A DNA stretch of 54,661 nucleotides from Microbacterium sp. K24 (GCF_004794465.1 NZ_SSDJ01000057.1:1-54661), one strand, 5' to 3'; positions 1 through 8,900 are shown, numbered from the stretch's first letter. Numbers and translations are program-made. Notes: a model not told the origin generated them from the sequence alone.

Positions 1-530
1 ACGGCGAGCCGGGCACCGGCGGCCTGGTCGACCGAGAGGCCGCGCGCGCCGTGGCCGGCCGAGTGCAGTGTGACGACCGGCACGCCGATCCGCAGGTCGT
101 CGAGCGCCTCGAGGGTGCGCGCGTGAGGGGCGACGACGACGATCCCCTCGACCCCCTGGGCGATGAGGTGATCCACCGCCGAGACCACGGCCTCGGCATC
201 CCCCGCATCCGCGAACGCGGCGCTCACCCAATACCCCGCCCTGCGCGCCGACGCCTCGAGCGCGGCGATGCTGCGCGACGGCCCGTACTGCAGCGCATCC
301 GAGGCGAGCACGCCGAGCGTGCGGGAGCGGCGGGTGCCCAGGGCGCGGGCGGCGTTGTTCATCCGATAGCCGAGCTCGGCCATCGCCGCCTGCACGCGCT
401 CGAGGGTCTCGGGCGCGACGTCGGGGTGGTCGTTGAGCACCCGCGACACGGTCTGCCTCGACACCCCGGCGAGCGCGGCGACATCGCGGACGCCGACCGT
501 ACGACCGGGGGTGCTGCGCGACTCACTCAC
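1..530 (-). CDS. LacI-family transcriptional regulator (C-terminus cut by window edge)
   Basis: Reading leftwards from a GTG at 530, the product begins VSESRSTPGRTVGVRDVAAL and continues with AGVSRQTVSRVLNDHP. This is the LacI helix-turn-helix plus hinge helix (about residues 12-60), followed by the start of a periplasmic-binding-protein-like effector domain (TLGVLASDAL). Only about 176 residues are present; the reading frame runs open through base 1. The family acts as dimeric, sugar-responsive DNA-binding repressors. The gene is divergent from the epimerase gene at 588, only 57 bases away, which suggests shared control, but I see no clear palindromic operator in that gap. The GTG start is the first in-frame start before the helix-turn-helix. 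Family call is firm; ligand unknown. Confidence 0.9.
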   Translation of the reverse strand, partial: MSESRSTPGRTVGVRDVAALAGVSRQTVSRVLNDHPDVAPETLERVQAAMAELGYRMNNAARALGTRRSRTLGVLASDALQYGPSRSIAALEASARRAGYWVSAAFADAGDAEAVVSAVDHLIAQGVEGIVVVAPHARTLEALDDLRIGVPVVTLHSAGHGARGLSVDQAAGARLA

Positions 531-587
531 GCCGACGAGTGTACGACGGCCGGCCTCCTCGGCTCGCAGTCGTGCCACTCTGGAGAC

Positions 588-1433
588 ATGCGCATCGCTC
601 TCACGGGATCATCCGGCAAGCTCGGCCGCGTCGTCGCACGCGAACTCAGGTCGAACGGCTACGACGTCATCGGCATGGACGTCGCGGGCAGCCGCGGCCC
701 GGACTTCGTCCAGGTCGACCTCACCGACTACGGGCAGGTCGTCGACGCCTTCACGGCGGTGGGCGACCGGCATGACGGCATCGACGCGGTCGTGCATCTG
801 GGCGCGATCCCGGCCCCCGGCATCCGCTCCGATGTCGCGACGTTCCACAACAACATGCCCGCCACGTTCAACGTGTTCTGGGCGGCCGTGCGTCTCGGCA
901 TCCGTCGCATCGTCTACGCGTCGAGCGAGACGGTGCTCGGCCTGCCGTTCGATGTGCCGCCGCCCTACGTGCCGGTCGACGAGGACTATCCGGCCCGCCC
1001 GGAATCGGTGTACTCGCTCGTCAAGACGCTCGAGGAGCACATGGCGACCGAGCTCGTGCGCTGGCACCCGGAGGTGTCGATCACGGCGCTGCGCTTCTCG
1101 AACGTGATGGATCCTGAGGACTACGCGGCCTTCCCGGACTTCGACGCCGACGCGCTCGCGCGGAAGTGGAACCTGTGGGGCTACATCGACGCCCGCGACG
1201 GGGCCCAGGCCGTGCAGCGTGCGCTCGAGAACGCGGCTCCCGGGTTCGACCGGTTCATCATCGCCGCGGCCGACACCGTGATGACGCGGCCGAACGCCGA
1301 ACTGCTCGCCGAGGTGTTCCCCGACGTGCCGGTGAAGGGCGAGTTCGGTCCGAACGAGACCCTGCTGTCGATCGACAAGGCCCGGCGCGTGCTCGGGTTC
1401 GATCCGCAGCATTCCTGGCGTGACCACGTCTGA
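588..1433 (+). CDS. NAD(P)-dependent epimerase/dehydratase (extended SDR family)
   Basis: 281-residue extended short-chain dehydrogenase/reductase. The N-terminal nucleotide-binding loop TGSSGKLG has glycines at 7, 10 and 13, and the catalytic YSLVK motif has Tyr142 and Lys146, with the serine pair ASSE at about 111-114 upstream. A conserved N-M-(x)n pattern (NNMPATFNVFWAA) follows the VVHLGAI strand, as in nucleotide-sugar epimerases and uronate-type dehydrogenases. The enzyme would be cytosolic and use a sugar or sugar-acid substrate. The ATG at 588 directly precedes the Rossmann fold and there is no room for a longer start. It is divergent from a LacI regulator, which supports a role in sugar metabolism. 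The exact substrate cannot be read from the sequence. Confidence 0.85.
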   Translation: MRIALTGSSGKLGRVVARELRSNGYDVIGMDVAGSRGPDFVQVDLTDYGQVVDAFTAVGDRHDGIDAVVHLGAIPAPGIRSDVATFHNNMPATFNVFWAAVRLGIRRIVYASSETVLGLPFDVPPPYVPVDEDYPARPESVYSLVKTLEEHMATELVRWHPEVSITALRFSNVMDPEDYAAFPDFDADALARKWNLWGYIDARDGAQAVQRALENAAPGFDRFIIAAADTVMTRPNAELLAEVFPDVPVKGEFGPNETLLSIDKARRVLGFDPQHSWRDHV

Positions 1434-1453
1434 CCGACGCCGCTCCAGCCTGC

Positions 1454-1543
1454 TTCCGGTCGCAGTTCTTGCCGCTCCGGGACGCTCGTGACGGCCGAAA
1501 CTGCGACCGGAAGGACGCGTGCCGGCCGAAACTGCGACCGGAA
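1454..1543. repeat. Dispersed inverted repeat, family B (GCGACCGGAA type)
   Basis: One arm, TTCCGGTCGCAGTT (1454-1467), faces two direct copies of GGCCGAAACTGCGACCGGAA at 1493-1512 and 1524-1543, so the segment can fold into alternative hairpins. Related arms recur at 36209-36267 and 37352-37440. It lies between two convergent genes (stops at 1433 and 1551) and could work as a bidirectional terminator, but there is no T-tract. Confidence 0.7.
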
Positions 1544-1548
1544 CCCGA

Positions 1549-2808
1549 CTACAGCCCCAGGCGCTCCAGGTACGGGTTGACCAGCCGGCGCTCGGGGTCG
1601 AAGCGGGCGGCGAGGGCGGCGAAGTCGTCGAAGCGCGGGTACCGCGAGCGCACCTCGGCGCCGTCGAGAGTTGCGACCTTGCCCCAGTGCGGGCGGGCCG
1701 TCGGCGGCAGGGCCGCTTCGATCGTCGGCAGCAGTGCGCGGACGGCGTCCTCCTCCGGCTTCCAGGTGAAGTGGATGCCGACGGCATCGGTCTCGAACGA
1801 CGAGCTCAGCCAGAGCTCGTCGGCGCGCACGGTGCGGATCTCGTTGACGAGCAGCAGCGGGGCGATCTGCCCGGCGAGGGTGCGCACGGCCTGGATCGCG
1901 GCGACCGCGTCAGCGCGGGGCACGAGGTACTCCGTCTGGATCTCGGCTCCGGCCGAGGGCGTGAACTCGAGCCGGAAGTGCGGCAGCCGCTCGAACCACG
2001 GGCCGGCGACGCCCTGCTGTGCCGTGCAGGCGATCGGGTCGACGCCGAGGATCGGATGCCGCTCACCCTGGGCGGCCTCGGCGCCGAGTCGCTCGAACAG
2101 CGACTCGCGCGCCAGCTCGTGCGCCTCGGGAAGGCGCTGCTTGACCCAGATCTGATCGGCGATGTCCGTGCGCTGCCAGGTCGAGAAGATGCTCACGCTG
2201 GTGCCGCCGCCGGTCACGTCGTCGAAGTCCCGGAGGATGGCGTCCCAGTCCGGATGCTCGAACACGTGCTGCGCGATCTCATAGGTCGGCTCGACGTCGA
2301 GCGTGACGTCGACGACGGCGCCGAGCGCCCCGAGGCTCACGACAGCGCCGTCGAAGTCGGCGTCGCCGCGGCGGAGTGTCCGCGTCTCGCCGGCCGGCGT
2401 CACGATCGTGAGGCCGCGCACGGCGCTCGCGAGCGAGCCGATCGTGTCACCCGAGCCGTGCGTGCCGGTGGTGACGGCTCCGGCGACCGAGATGTGCGGG
2501 AGGGAGGCGAGGTTCGCGAGGGCGAGACCTTCGGCCTCCAGCTGCGGGGCGATGTCGCCGTAGCGGAGCGCTCCCGAGACCCGGACCGCGTCGCGCGCGT
2601 CGTTCACCTCGAATACCGGGGCGAGGGCGTCGAGGGCGATGAGCGTGCCGTCGGTGTCGGCGAGGTCGTTGAAGGCGTGTCGTGATCCCAGCATCCGCAC
2701 CGGACCGCCCTGTGCGAGCAGCGCGGCCAGCTCATCGACCGACGACGGATGCTCCAGCCGTGATGCGCGATACGTGAGGTTGCCCGCCCAGTTGCGTTCG
2801 ATGCCCAT
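1549..2808 (-). CDS. Alditol oxidase (FAD-dependent, AldO/xylitol oxidase type)
   Basis: 419-residue vanillyl-alcohol-oxidase-superfamily flavoprotein. It starts MGIERNWAGNLTYRA, very like Streptomyces AldO (NWAGNITY...). The FAD domain shows GSRHAFND with His44 at the position of the covalently flavinylated histidine of AldO, then SLPHISVAGAVTTGTHGSG around 98-117. The C-terminal substrate domain carries RPHWGK and the family ending DPERRLVNPYLERL. AldO enzymes oxidise sugar alcohols such as xylitol or sorbitol to aldoses with release of hydrogen peroxide. No secretion signal is seen. The ATG at 2808 is chosen because family similarity starts immediately after it. It is divergent from the LacI gene at 2889 and a palindromic operator lies between, so it may belong to the same regulon. 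Confidence 0.88.
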   Translation of the reverse strand: MGIERNWAGNLTYRASRLEHPSSVDELAALLAQGGPVRMLGSRHAFNDLADTDGTLIALDALAPVFEVNDARDAVRVSGALRYGDIAPQLEAEGLALANLASLPHISVAGAVTTGTHGSGDTIGSLASAVRGLTIVTPAGETRTLRRGDADFDGAVVSLGALGAVVDVTLDVEPTYEIAQHVFEHPDWDAILRDFDDVTGGGTSVSIFSTWQRTDIADQIWVKQRLPEAHELARESLFERLGAEAAQGERHPILGVDPIACTAQQGVAGPWFERLPHFRLEFTPSAGAEIQTEYLVPRADAVAAIQAVRTLAGQIAPLLLVNEIRTVRADELWLSSSFETDAVGIHFTWKPEEDAVRALLPTIEAALPPTARPHWGKVATLDGAEVRSRYPRFDDFAALAARFDPERRLVNPYLERLGL

Positions 2809-2836
2809 GGCGCCATGATAGCCAGGCCACGGATCG

Positions 2837-2850
2837 CTACAACGATGTAG
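2837..2850. promoter_or_regulatory. LacI-type operator in the aldO/lacI divergent gap
   Basis: CTACAACGATGTAG is an imperfect palindrome around a central CG, as usual for LacI-family operators. It shares TACA-N-CGATGTA with the perfect palindrome at 4026-4041 before the ABC importer. It lies upstream of a candidate -10 (TAGGCT, 2877-2882) six bases from the ATG at 2889, so that gene may be leaderless and autoregulated. Confidence 0.65.
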
Positions 2851-2888
2851 TCCTGTCGTCGACGATGCTCCGCCAGTAGGCTGACCGG

Positions 2889-3935
2889 ATGACTGCGACG
2901 CTCCCGCCACGCGCGACGATGAAGGATGTCGCCGCTCTCGCCGGGGTGTCGATCAAGACCGTGTCGAACGTCGTCACCGGCACGGTGTCGGTGCGGGAGG
3001 AGACCCGCGCCCGGGTCGAGTCGGCGATGATGCAGCTCGATTTCGTGCCGAATCTGAGCGCGCGGGGCCTCCGCAAAGGCCGCTCGGGCATCATCGCGGT
3101 CGCCCTTCCCGACCTCGCCACCGCCTTCTCCGCCGAGCTCATGCACCGCATCGTCGAGGCCGCCCACGAACGCGGTCTGGCCGTGCAGATCGAGGAGACC
3201 GCCTCGGTGCCCGAGCGCGAGAAGGAACTCGTCTCGCGGGCCAGGGCACACCTCGTCGACGGGCTGATCCTCAATCCGATCCGTCTCGAGGACAGCGTCA
3301 TCAAGTACTCCGACCGGCTGCCGCCGCTGGTCGTGATCGGCGAGGTCGAGCAGAATCGCGCCGACCACGTGCGCATCGACAGCCGTCTCGCCGCCGCAGA
3401 CGCCACCCGTCATCTGCTCTCGCGCGGAGCCACGCGGATCGCGGTCGTCGGCGCCGACGACGACCCGTCCGTCGCGACGGCGACCAGCCGCCTGCGACTC
3501 GAAGGCATCCACGACGCCCTGCGCGATGCCGGCATTGCGCGGGATCCGGCTCTCGAGGTGAATCGGCTGCCCTGGTCGATGGCCGGAGGAGCGGATGCCG
3601 CGCGCACGCTGCTCGCCCGCGGAGTCGCGTTCGACGGGATCGTGGCCCTCACCGACTCCCTGGCGCTCGGAGCGCTGCACACACTGCATGATCATGGCAT
3701 CCGCGTGCCCGACGACGTGCTGGTCACCGGGTTCGACGACGTCGAGTTCTCGAAGTACACCTCCCCCTCCCTGACGTCGGTCGCCTTCGACCGCCGCGCG
3801 TTCGCGGAGGCCGCACTGGGTCTGCTCGAGTCCCGCATGGACGATCGCAGCACCCCGCCGCGCGCGCTCACCCTGTCGCACCATCTGCTCGAGCGTGCCA
3901 GCACCGACGGCCGTCCCCGCGGCTACCGCCCCTGA
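2889..3935 (+). CDS. LacI-family repressor of the arabinoside ABC operon
   Basis: 348 residues. The helix-turn-helix (TMKDVAALAGVSIKTVSNVV, about 10-29) is followed by the hinge region and LSARGLRKGRSGIIAVALPD, then a PBP1-like ligand domain with the usual DGLILNP, VVGADDDP and VTGFDDVEFSKYTSPSLTSV segments (the last typical of the C-terminal lobe). It should be a cytosolic dimeric repressor released by a sugar. The next operon encodes a sugar ABC importer and an arabinofuranosidase, so arabinose or an arabino-oligosaccharide is the likely signal (inference). Matching palindromes occur upstream of this gene (2837) and upstream of the importer (4026). The -10-like TAGGCT ends six bases before the ATG, suggesting leaderless translation. 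Confidence 0.92.
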   Translation: MTATLPPRATMKDVAALAGVSIKTVSNVVTGTVSVREETRARVESAMMQLDFVPNLSARGLRKGRSGIIAVALPDLATAFSAELMHRIVEAAHERGLAVQIEETASVPEREKELVSRARAHLVDGLILNPIRLEDSVIKYSDRLPPLVVIGEVEQNRADHVRIDSRLAAADATRHLLSRGATRIAVVGADDDPSVATATSRLRLEGIHDALRDAGIARDPALEVNRLPWSMAGGADAARTLLARGVAFDGIVALTDSLALGALHTLHDHGIRVPDDVLVTGFDDVEFSKYTSPSLTSVAFDRRAFAEAALGLLESRMDDRSTPPRALTLSHHLLERASTDGRPRGYRP

Positions 3936-3942
3936 GCCCGCC

Positions 3943-4001
3943 TTCGAATCGCGCAACTGGTCGCTTCTTCGGCGACAAAGCGACCAGTTGCGCGATTCGA
4001 A
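3943..4001. repeat. Dispersed long palindromic repeat, family A (copy 1)
   Basis: Perfect 24-base arms (3943-3966 and 3978-4001) around an 11-base loop, the inner arm sequence being GGTCGC and the outer end TTCGAATCGCGCAA. It starts seven bases after the lacI stop. Near-identical arms occur at 46222-46280 and 54606-54661. It could end lacI transcription, but it has no T-tract and its recurrence in the window argues for a repeated element in its own right. Confidence 0.85.
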
Positions 4002-4025
4002 AGTCTCGCTGCTTCTTGCGCGTCG

Positions 4026-4041
4026 ATTACATCGATGTAAT
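4026..4041. promoter_or_regulatory. Perfect LacI-type operator before the ABC importer
   Basis: ATTACATCGATGTAAT is a perfect 16-base palindrome with a central CG pair, 36 bases before the ATG of the binding-protein gene. It overlaps a possible -10 (TGTAAT, 4036-4041). Its core matches the site at 2837-2850, so the LacI protein encoded at 2889 is the likely binder. Confidence 0.75.
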
Positions 4042-4077
4042 GATGAGGCGTCCACCCACGGTCACGAAGGAGTGACG

Positions 4078-5415
4078 ATGACGCCCCCACTCGATCTGTC
4101 CCGCAGGCAGTTCCTGGCCGCCGCCTCGGTGGCCGCCGGCACGGCCCTGCTCGCCGGCTGCGCTCCCGGCGCCGTCTCTGGCTCCGCAACCCAGACGCTG
4201 CAGTTCTGGCACCTGCTCAGCGGAGGCGACGGTGTCACCATGTCGCAGCTGCTCGACGAGGTGAACGGCGCGCAGAGCGCGTTCCGCATCCGCCCCACCG
4301 TGCTCGCCTGGGGCACGCCGTACTACACGAAGCTGGCCATGGCGGGGGCCGGCGGTCGCGCTCCCGACGTCGCGATCATGCACGCGACCCGCACGGTCGG
4401 TTGGGCGCCCGGCGGACTGCTCGACCGGTGGGACCTCGACGAGCTCGCCTCGCGCGGCATCGACGAGTCGACCTTCCCCCAGCCGATCTGGGAGAAGGGC
4501 TTCGTCGGCGAGGGCATGTACAGCGTCGCACTCGACGCCCACCCGTTCGTGATGATGTTCAACACCGACATCTGCGATGCGGCCGGCGTGCTCGACAGCG
4601 ACGGCAAGCTCCAGGAGACGTCCTCCCCCGAGGAGTTCCTCGACCAGCTGCGCACGGTCGGCGGCACGGCCGAGGGCCACGCGCTCTCGTACGGCTACCT
4701 CGGCGACGGCGCCCAGATGTGGCGGCTCTTCTACACCTTCTATACGCAGCACGGCGGTGCCATCGAGCTGCCGCCCGGCGGTCCCGCCGTGATCGACAAG
4801 GATGTCGCCGTCGAGTCGCTGTCGCTCATGCGCACCCTCCTCGACGGCGAGATCGCGCTCGCCCAGGCCGACTACGGCAGCGCGATCGCCGAGTTCGCCA
4901 CGGGCAAGAGCGGGATGCTGTTCACCGGCGTCTGGGAGCTGCGCACGATGCAGGCCGCCGAACTCCCGTTCGACGCGACGATGATCCCGACCCTGTTCGG
5001 GACGCCAGCGGTCTACGCCGACTCGCACTCGTTCGTGCTCCCCCACCAGACCAACGCCGACCCGGTCCGCCGCACGCTGACCTATGACTTCGTCGCCGAC
5101 ATGCTGAAGAACTCCTTCGGCTGGGCCGAGGCCGGCCACATCCCCGCGTTCCTGCCCGTCACGGAATCGCCCGAGTACGCCGATCTCGTCCCGCAGGCCA
5201 ACTACGCCGAAGCCGCGCAGTACGTCGTCTACGACCCGACGGCCTGGTTCACCGGCTCCGGCTCGAACTTCCAGGGCGAGTTCGGCGCCGCCGTGCAGAA
5301 CGTGCTGCTCTCCGGCGACGACCCGGCCGCCGCGATCGACCGGTTCGAAGCCCGCGTGAACACGCTCCTCCGACAGCCGAACCCCGCCGATCCCGAAGGG
5401 ACGTTCGGATCATGA
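4078..5415 (+). CDS. Sugar ABC transporter substrate-binding lipoprotein
   Basis: 445 residues. The N-terminus has a twin-arginine motif (SRRQFLAAAS, Arg9-Arg10), a hydrophobic stretch and a lipobox LAGC with Cys28. It is therefore probably exported through Tat and lipid-anchored outside the membrane, which is common for actinobacterial binding proteins. The mature part is an extracellular solute-binding protein family 1 fold (LQFWHLLSGGDG; MFNTDICDAAGV; FATGKSGMLFTGVWEL). ATG at 4078 has the SD-like GAAGGAG seven bases upstream, and the signal peptide begins here; longer starts would run back into the repeat and operator. Its stop overlaps the next gene by four bases (ATGA). It would deliver arabinose or arabino-oligosaccharides to the two permeases (inference from the GH51 gene). 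Confidence 0.93.
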   Translation: MTPPLDLSRRQFLAAASVAAGTALLAGCAPGAVSGSATQTLQFWHLLSGGDGVTMSQLLDEVNGAQSAFRIRPTVLAWGTPYYTKLAMAGAGGRAPDVAIMHATRTVGWAPGGLLDRWDLDELASRGIDESTFPQPIWEKGFVGEGMYSVALDAHPFVMMFNTDICDAAGVLDSDGKLQETSSPEEFLDQLRTVGGTAEGHALSYGYLGDGAQMWRLFYTFYTQHGGAIELPPGGPAVIDKDVAVESLSLMRTLLDGEIALAQADYGSAIAEFATGKSGMLFTGVWELRTMQAAELPFDATMIPTLFGTPAVYADSHSFVLPHQTNADPVRRTLTYDFVADMLKNSFGWAEAGHIPAFLPVTESPEYADLVPQANYAEAAQYVVYDPTAWFTGSGSNFQGEFGAAVQNVLLSGDDPAAAIDRFEARVNTLLRQPNPADPEGTFGS

Positions 5416-6377
5416 CCACCTCAGCGACCTCCATGAGCGCCACCGACTCCACCCGCACGATCGTCACCGGATCGAAGACCACGCCCCGCGGCCGCCGCGC
5501 CGGATCCCGCAACCGCGAGCAGCTCATCAGCTGGGCGTTCCTCGCCCCGTTTCTGGTGGCCTTCCTGCTCTTCCTGGTCTGGCCGATCATCCACGGCATC
5601 ATCCTCAGCTTCACCGACCAGTCGCTGACCGGCGCCGGCGGAGCCTTCGTCGGCTTCGCCAACTACGCCGAGGCCCTCGGCGACCCGAAGATGTGGCAGT
5701 CGATGGGCAACACGGTGTGGTTCACGCTGCTCTCCACCGTGCCGCTCGTCGTGATCGCCCTCGTCATGGCGGCTCTCGTCGATCGCGGCATCCCCGGCCA
5801 ATGGCTGTGGCGGCTGTCGTTCTTCATGCCGTTCCTGCTCGCCTCGACCGTGATTTCCCAGATCTGGGTGTGGATCTTCAACCCGCAGGTCGGCGCGGCC
5901 AACAACATCCTCGAATTCTTCGGGCTGGAGCCGCTGGCGTGGCTGCAGAATCCCGACACGAACATGATCTCCATCGTGATCGCGACCGTGTGGTGGACCG
6001 TCGGCTTCAACTTCCTGCTATACCTCGCGGCGATGCAGAACATCCCGCCGCAGCAATACGAGGCGGCATCCCTCGACGGCGCCGGCGCCTGGCGGCAGTT
6101 CTGGTCGATCACGCTTCCTCAGCTCGGCCCGGCCACGGTGCTGATCCTCATCCTGCAGATCCTCGCCTCGCTCAAGCTGTTCGATCAGGCGTACCAGATG
6201 CTCGGCGGGGTCGCGAGCGACACCACCCGTTCGATCGTGCAGTACATCTACGAGGCCGGATTCGTCAGCTACCGGTTCGGCTACTCGGCCGCCATCTCCT
6301 ATGTGTTCTTCGCCCTCATCGTCATCCTCGGCGTCGCGCAGGCGCTCATCACGCGTCGCCGGAAGGAGCAGTTCTGA
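5412..6377 (+). CDS. Sugar ABC transporter permease (MalF/UgpA type)
   Basis: 321 residues with six predicted membrane segments; the first (LISWAFLAPFLVAFLLFLVW) comes after a 35-residue charged cytosolic tail. The EAA loop that docks the ATPase is clear near residue 218 (EAASLDGAGAWRQFWSITLP). This is one half of the CUT1-type importer channel. It overlaps the binding-protein gene by four bases and the next permease by one, so translation is coupled. As usual for CUT1 systems, no ATPase gene is in the operon; a shared MsiK-like ATPase elsewhere is expected. Confidence 0.94.
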   Translation: MTTSATSMSATDSTRTIVTGSKTTPRGRRAGSRNREQLISWAFLAPFLVAFLLFLVWPIIHGIILSFTDQSLTGAGGAFVGFANYAEALGDPKMWQSMGNTVWFTLLSTVPLVVIALVMAALVDRGIPGQWLWRLSFFMPFLLASTVISQIWVWIFNPQVGAANNILEFFGLEPLAWLQNPDTNMISIVIATVWWTVGFNFLLYLAAMQNIPPQQYEAASLDGAGAWRQFWSITLPQLGPATVLILILQILASLKLFDQAYQMLGGVASDTTRSIVQYIYEAGFVSYRFGYSAAISYVFFALIVILGVAQALITRRRKEQF

Positions 6378-7300
6378 TGTCCACCGCCACTGTCGCATCC
6401 CCCGCCACCCACACCGAGGCGATCACCACCGCCGACGCCGGCAAGCCCCGCCGCGCCCACCTCCCGGGACAGAAGCCGTTCGGTCCGCTCCGCATCGTCG
6501 CCTTCGTCGTGCTGCTGCTGCTCGCGATCGGCTGGCTGCTGCCGTTCCTGTGGGCGGTCGCGACCGCCTTCAAGACCGAGACGGATGCCGCGTCCGGCGA
6601 TCCGGGATGGATCGGCGCGAGCGGTCCCACGACCGACGCCTTCACGGCGATCCTGTCGCAGGGCAACGTCTACACCTGGGCGCTCAACAGCCTGTGGACG
6701 TCGATCGCCATCACGCTGATCACCCTGACGATCTCGGCCCTGGCCGCCTACGCCTTCTCGCGCCTGGACTTCACCGGGCGCAAGTGGCTGTTCGTCGTCA
6801 TCATCGCCTCGATCGTGGTGCCGCCGCAGGTGCTGATCATCCCGCTGTTCTACCAGATGCTCGCCTTCAACATGATCGACACCTACTGGGGGCTCATCCT
6901 GCCGCAGGTCGTCGCGCCGGCGATGGTGTTCATCCTGAAGCGGTTCTTCGACGCGATCCCGATCGAGCTCGAAGACGCCGCCCGCGTCGACGGCGCCAGC
7001 CGCCTGCGCATCTTCTGGTCGATCGTGCTGCCGCTGTCGCGTCCCATCATGGCGTCCGTCGGCATCTTCGTGTTCATCGCCGCGTGGAACAACTTCCTCT
7101 GGCCGTTCCTCGTCATCAACGACACCACGCTGATGACGCTGCCGGTCGGGCTGCAGACCGTGATCAGCGCCTACGGCGTGCAGTACGCGCAGGTCATGGC
7201 GCAGGCCGTGCTCGCGGCCGTTCCGCTGATCGTCGTGTTCCTCATCTTCCAGAAGCAGATCGTCAAGGGAGTCGCGACGAGCGGCTTCGGCGGTCAGTAG
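6377..7300 (+). CDS. Sugar ABC transporter permease (MalG/UgpE type)
   Basis: 307 residues and six membrane segments. The first (IVAFVVLLLLAIGWLLPFLW) follows a 40-residue polar N-terminus, and the EAA loop EDAARVDGASRLRIFWSIVLP lies near residue 200, as in carbohydrate MalG-type permeases. Start ATG at 6377 overlaps the preceding TGA by one base (TGATG). It pairs with the upstream permease. A 53-base gap with a strong SD separates it from the arabinofuranosidase gene. Confidence 0.94.
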   Translation: MSTATVASPATHTEAITTADAGKPRRAHLPGQKPFGPLRIVAFVVLLLLAIGWLLPFLWAVATAFKTETDAASGDPGWIGASGPTTDAFTAILSQGNVYTWALNSLWTSIAITLITLTISALAAYAFSRLDFTGRKWLFVVIIASIVVPPQVLIIPLFYQMLAFNMIDTYWGLILPQVVAPAMVFILKRFFDAIPIELEDAARVDGASRLRIFWSIVLPLSRPIMASVGIFVFIAAWNNFLWPFLVINDTTLMTLPVGLQTVISAYGVQYAQVMAQAVLAAVPLIVVFLIFQKQIVKGVATSGFGGQ

Positions 7301-7353
7301 ACCTGCCCTCGCGGCATCCGTTCCCCACCCCAGGCCCACTCACGAGGAGAGCT

Positions 7354-8889
7354 ATGTCTCAGGCCCGCATCACCATCGACCGCGACTTCACGATCGCCGA
7401 CGTCCCCCGGAGGCTCTTCGGGTCGTTCGTCGAGCACATGGGGCGCTGCGTCTACACCGGCATCTACGAGCCCGGCCACCCGCAGGCCGACGCCCGCGGA
7501 TTCCGGCAGGACGTGCTCGCCCTCGTGAAGGAGATGGGGCCGACGGTCATCCGCTATCCCGGCGGCAACTTCGTCTCGGGATACCGCTGGGAGGACGGGG
7601 TCGGACCGGTCGAGGATCGTCCCGTGCGCATCGACGGCGCCTGGCACACGATCGAGACGAACGCCTTCGGACTGCACGAGTTCATGGACTGGGCGAAGGA
7701 GGCCGACGTCGAGGTGATGGAGGCGATCAACCTCGGCACCCGCGGCGTCGAGGAGGCCCGCGCGCTCGTCGAGTACGCGAACCACCCCGGCGGCACGTAC
7801 TGGTCGGACCTTCGCCGCAGGAACGGCGCCGAGCAGCCCTTCGACATCAAGCTCTGGTGCCTCGGCAACGAGCTCGACGGGCCGTGGCAGATCGGCGGCA
7901 AGACCGCGTCGGAGTACGGGCGGCTCGCGCAGGAGTCCGCCAAGGCGATGAAGCTCGTCGACCCGTCGATCGAACTCGTCGCGGTGGGGTCGTCCGGTCG
8001 CTCGATGCCGACCTTCGGCACCTGGGAGCACACGGTGCTCACGCACGCCTACGACGAGGTCGACTTCGTCTCGATGCACGCGTACTACCAGGAGCACGAC
8101 GGAGACGCCGAGTCGTTCCTCGCGGAATCCGTCGACATGGACGCCTTCATCGAGGGCGTCATCGCCACCGTCGACGCGGTCAAGGTCGCCGGAAAGCACA
8201 CCAAGCAGGTCGACATCTCGTTCGACGAGTGGAACGTGTGGGACCAGACGAAGTACAACGACGTCGAGGCCGTCGAGATCGCGAAGGCCGGGTGGAAGCA
8301 GCATCCGCGCCTCATCGAGGACACGTACAACGTGACGGATGCCGTCGTCGTAGGCACTCTGCTCAACAGCCTCCTCCGCCACGGCGACCGGGTGAAGATC
8401 GCGAACCAGGCCCAGCTGGTCAACGTGATCGCGCCGATCCGCTCGGAAGAGGGCGGGGCCGCCTGGCGGCAGACGAGCTTCTGGCCGTTCGAGAGGATGG
8501 CGCGCCTCGCCAAGGGCCGCATCCTGCGGCTCGCGGTGTCGGCGCCGCAGATCGAGACGAAGCGCTACGGCGGCGTCGACGCGGTCGATGCGGCCGCGAC
8601 CTGGGACGAGGCGACCGGCCGGGTCGTCGTCTTCGTCGCGAACCGCTCCCTCGACGAGTCGAGCGACCTCACGATCGACCTGCACGGTCTCGGCGACCTG
8701 CGGGTCGTGAGCGCCGAGACGCTCACGATCCCCGAGGGCGGCGATCGGCACACCGCGAACCTCGAGACCGCCCCCGACACCGTGCACATGGTGCCGCTCG
8801 ACGGCGCCGCGGTCGCCGACGGCGCCGTGCGCGCCACGCTGCCTCCGCTGTCGTGGTCGGTGATCGAGCTCGACGCCGCTCGCCGCTAG
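7354..8889 (+). CDS. Intracellular alpha-L-arabinofuranosidase, GH51
   Basis: 511 residues, the usual GH51 length. The catalytic domain holds the acid/base in CLGNELDGPW (Glu173) and the nucleophile in ISFDEWNVW (Glu292), close to the spacing in characterised GH51 enzymes. The N-terminal RLFGSFVEHMGRCVYTGIYEPGHP block and the C-terminal beta-sandwich (LSWSVIELD) are complete. With no signal peptide it should act in the cytosol, removing terminal arabinofuranosyl units from imported arabino-oligosaccharides. ATG 7354 is preceded by GAGGAGAG. Being the last gene of the importer operon and followed by a strong hairpin, it defines the probable substrate of the transporter. Confidence 0.95.
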   Translation: MSQARITIDRDFTIADVPRRLFGSFVEHMGRCVYTGIYEPGHPQADARGFRQDVLALVKEMGPTVIRYPGGNFVSGYRWEDGVGPVEDRPVRIDGAWHTIETNAFGLHEFMDWAKEADVEVMEAINLGTRGVEEARALVEYANHPGGTYWSDLRRRNGAEQPFDIKLWCLGNELDGPWQIGGKTASEYGRLAQESAKAMKLVDPSIELVAVGSSGRSMPTFGTWEHTVLTHAYDEVDFVSMHAYYQEHDGDAESFLAESVDMDAFIEGVIATVDAVKVAGKHTKQVDISFDEWNVWDQTKYNDVEAVEIAKAGWKQHPRLIEDTYNVTDAVVVGTLLNSLLRHGDRVKIANQAQLVNVIAPIRSEEGGAAWRQTSFWPFERMARLAKGRILRLAVSAPQIETKRYGGVDAVDAAATWDEATGRVVVFVANRSLDESSDLTIDLHGLGDLRVVSAETLTIPEGGDRHTANLETAPDTVHMVPLDGAAVADGAVRATLPPLSWSVIELDAARR

Positions 8890-8900
8890 GCGGTTCGAAT

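Noticed and set aside
3895..4077. Longer start for the arabinoside binding protein
   Set aside because: It would translate through the lacI stop region, repeat and operator and bury the Tat signal peptide internally.
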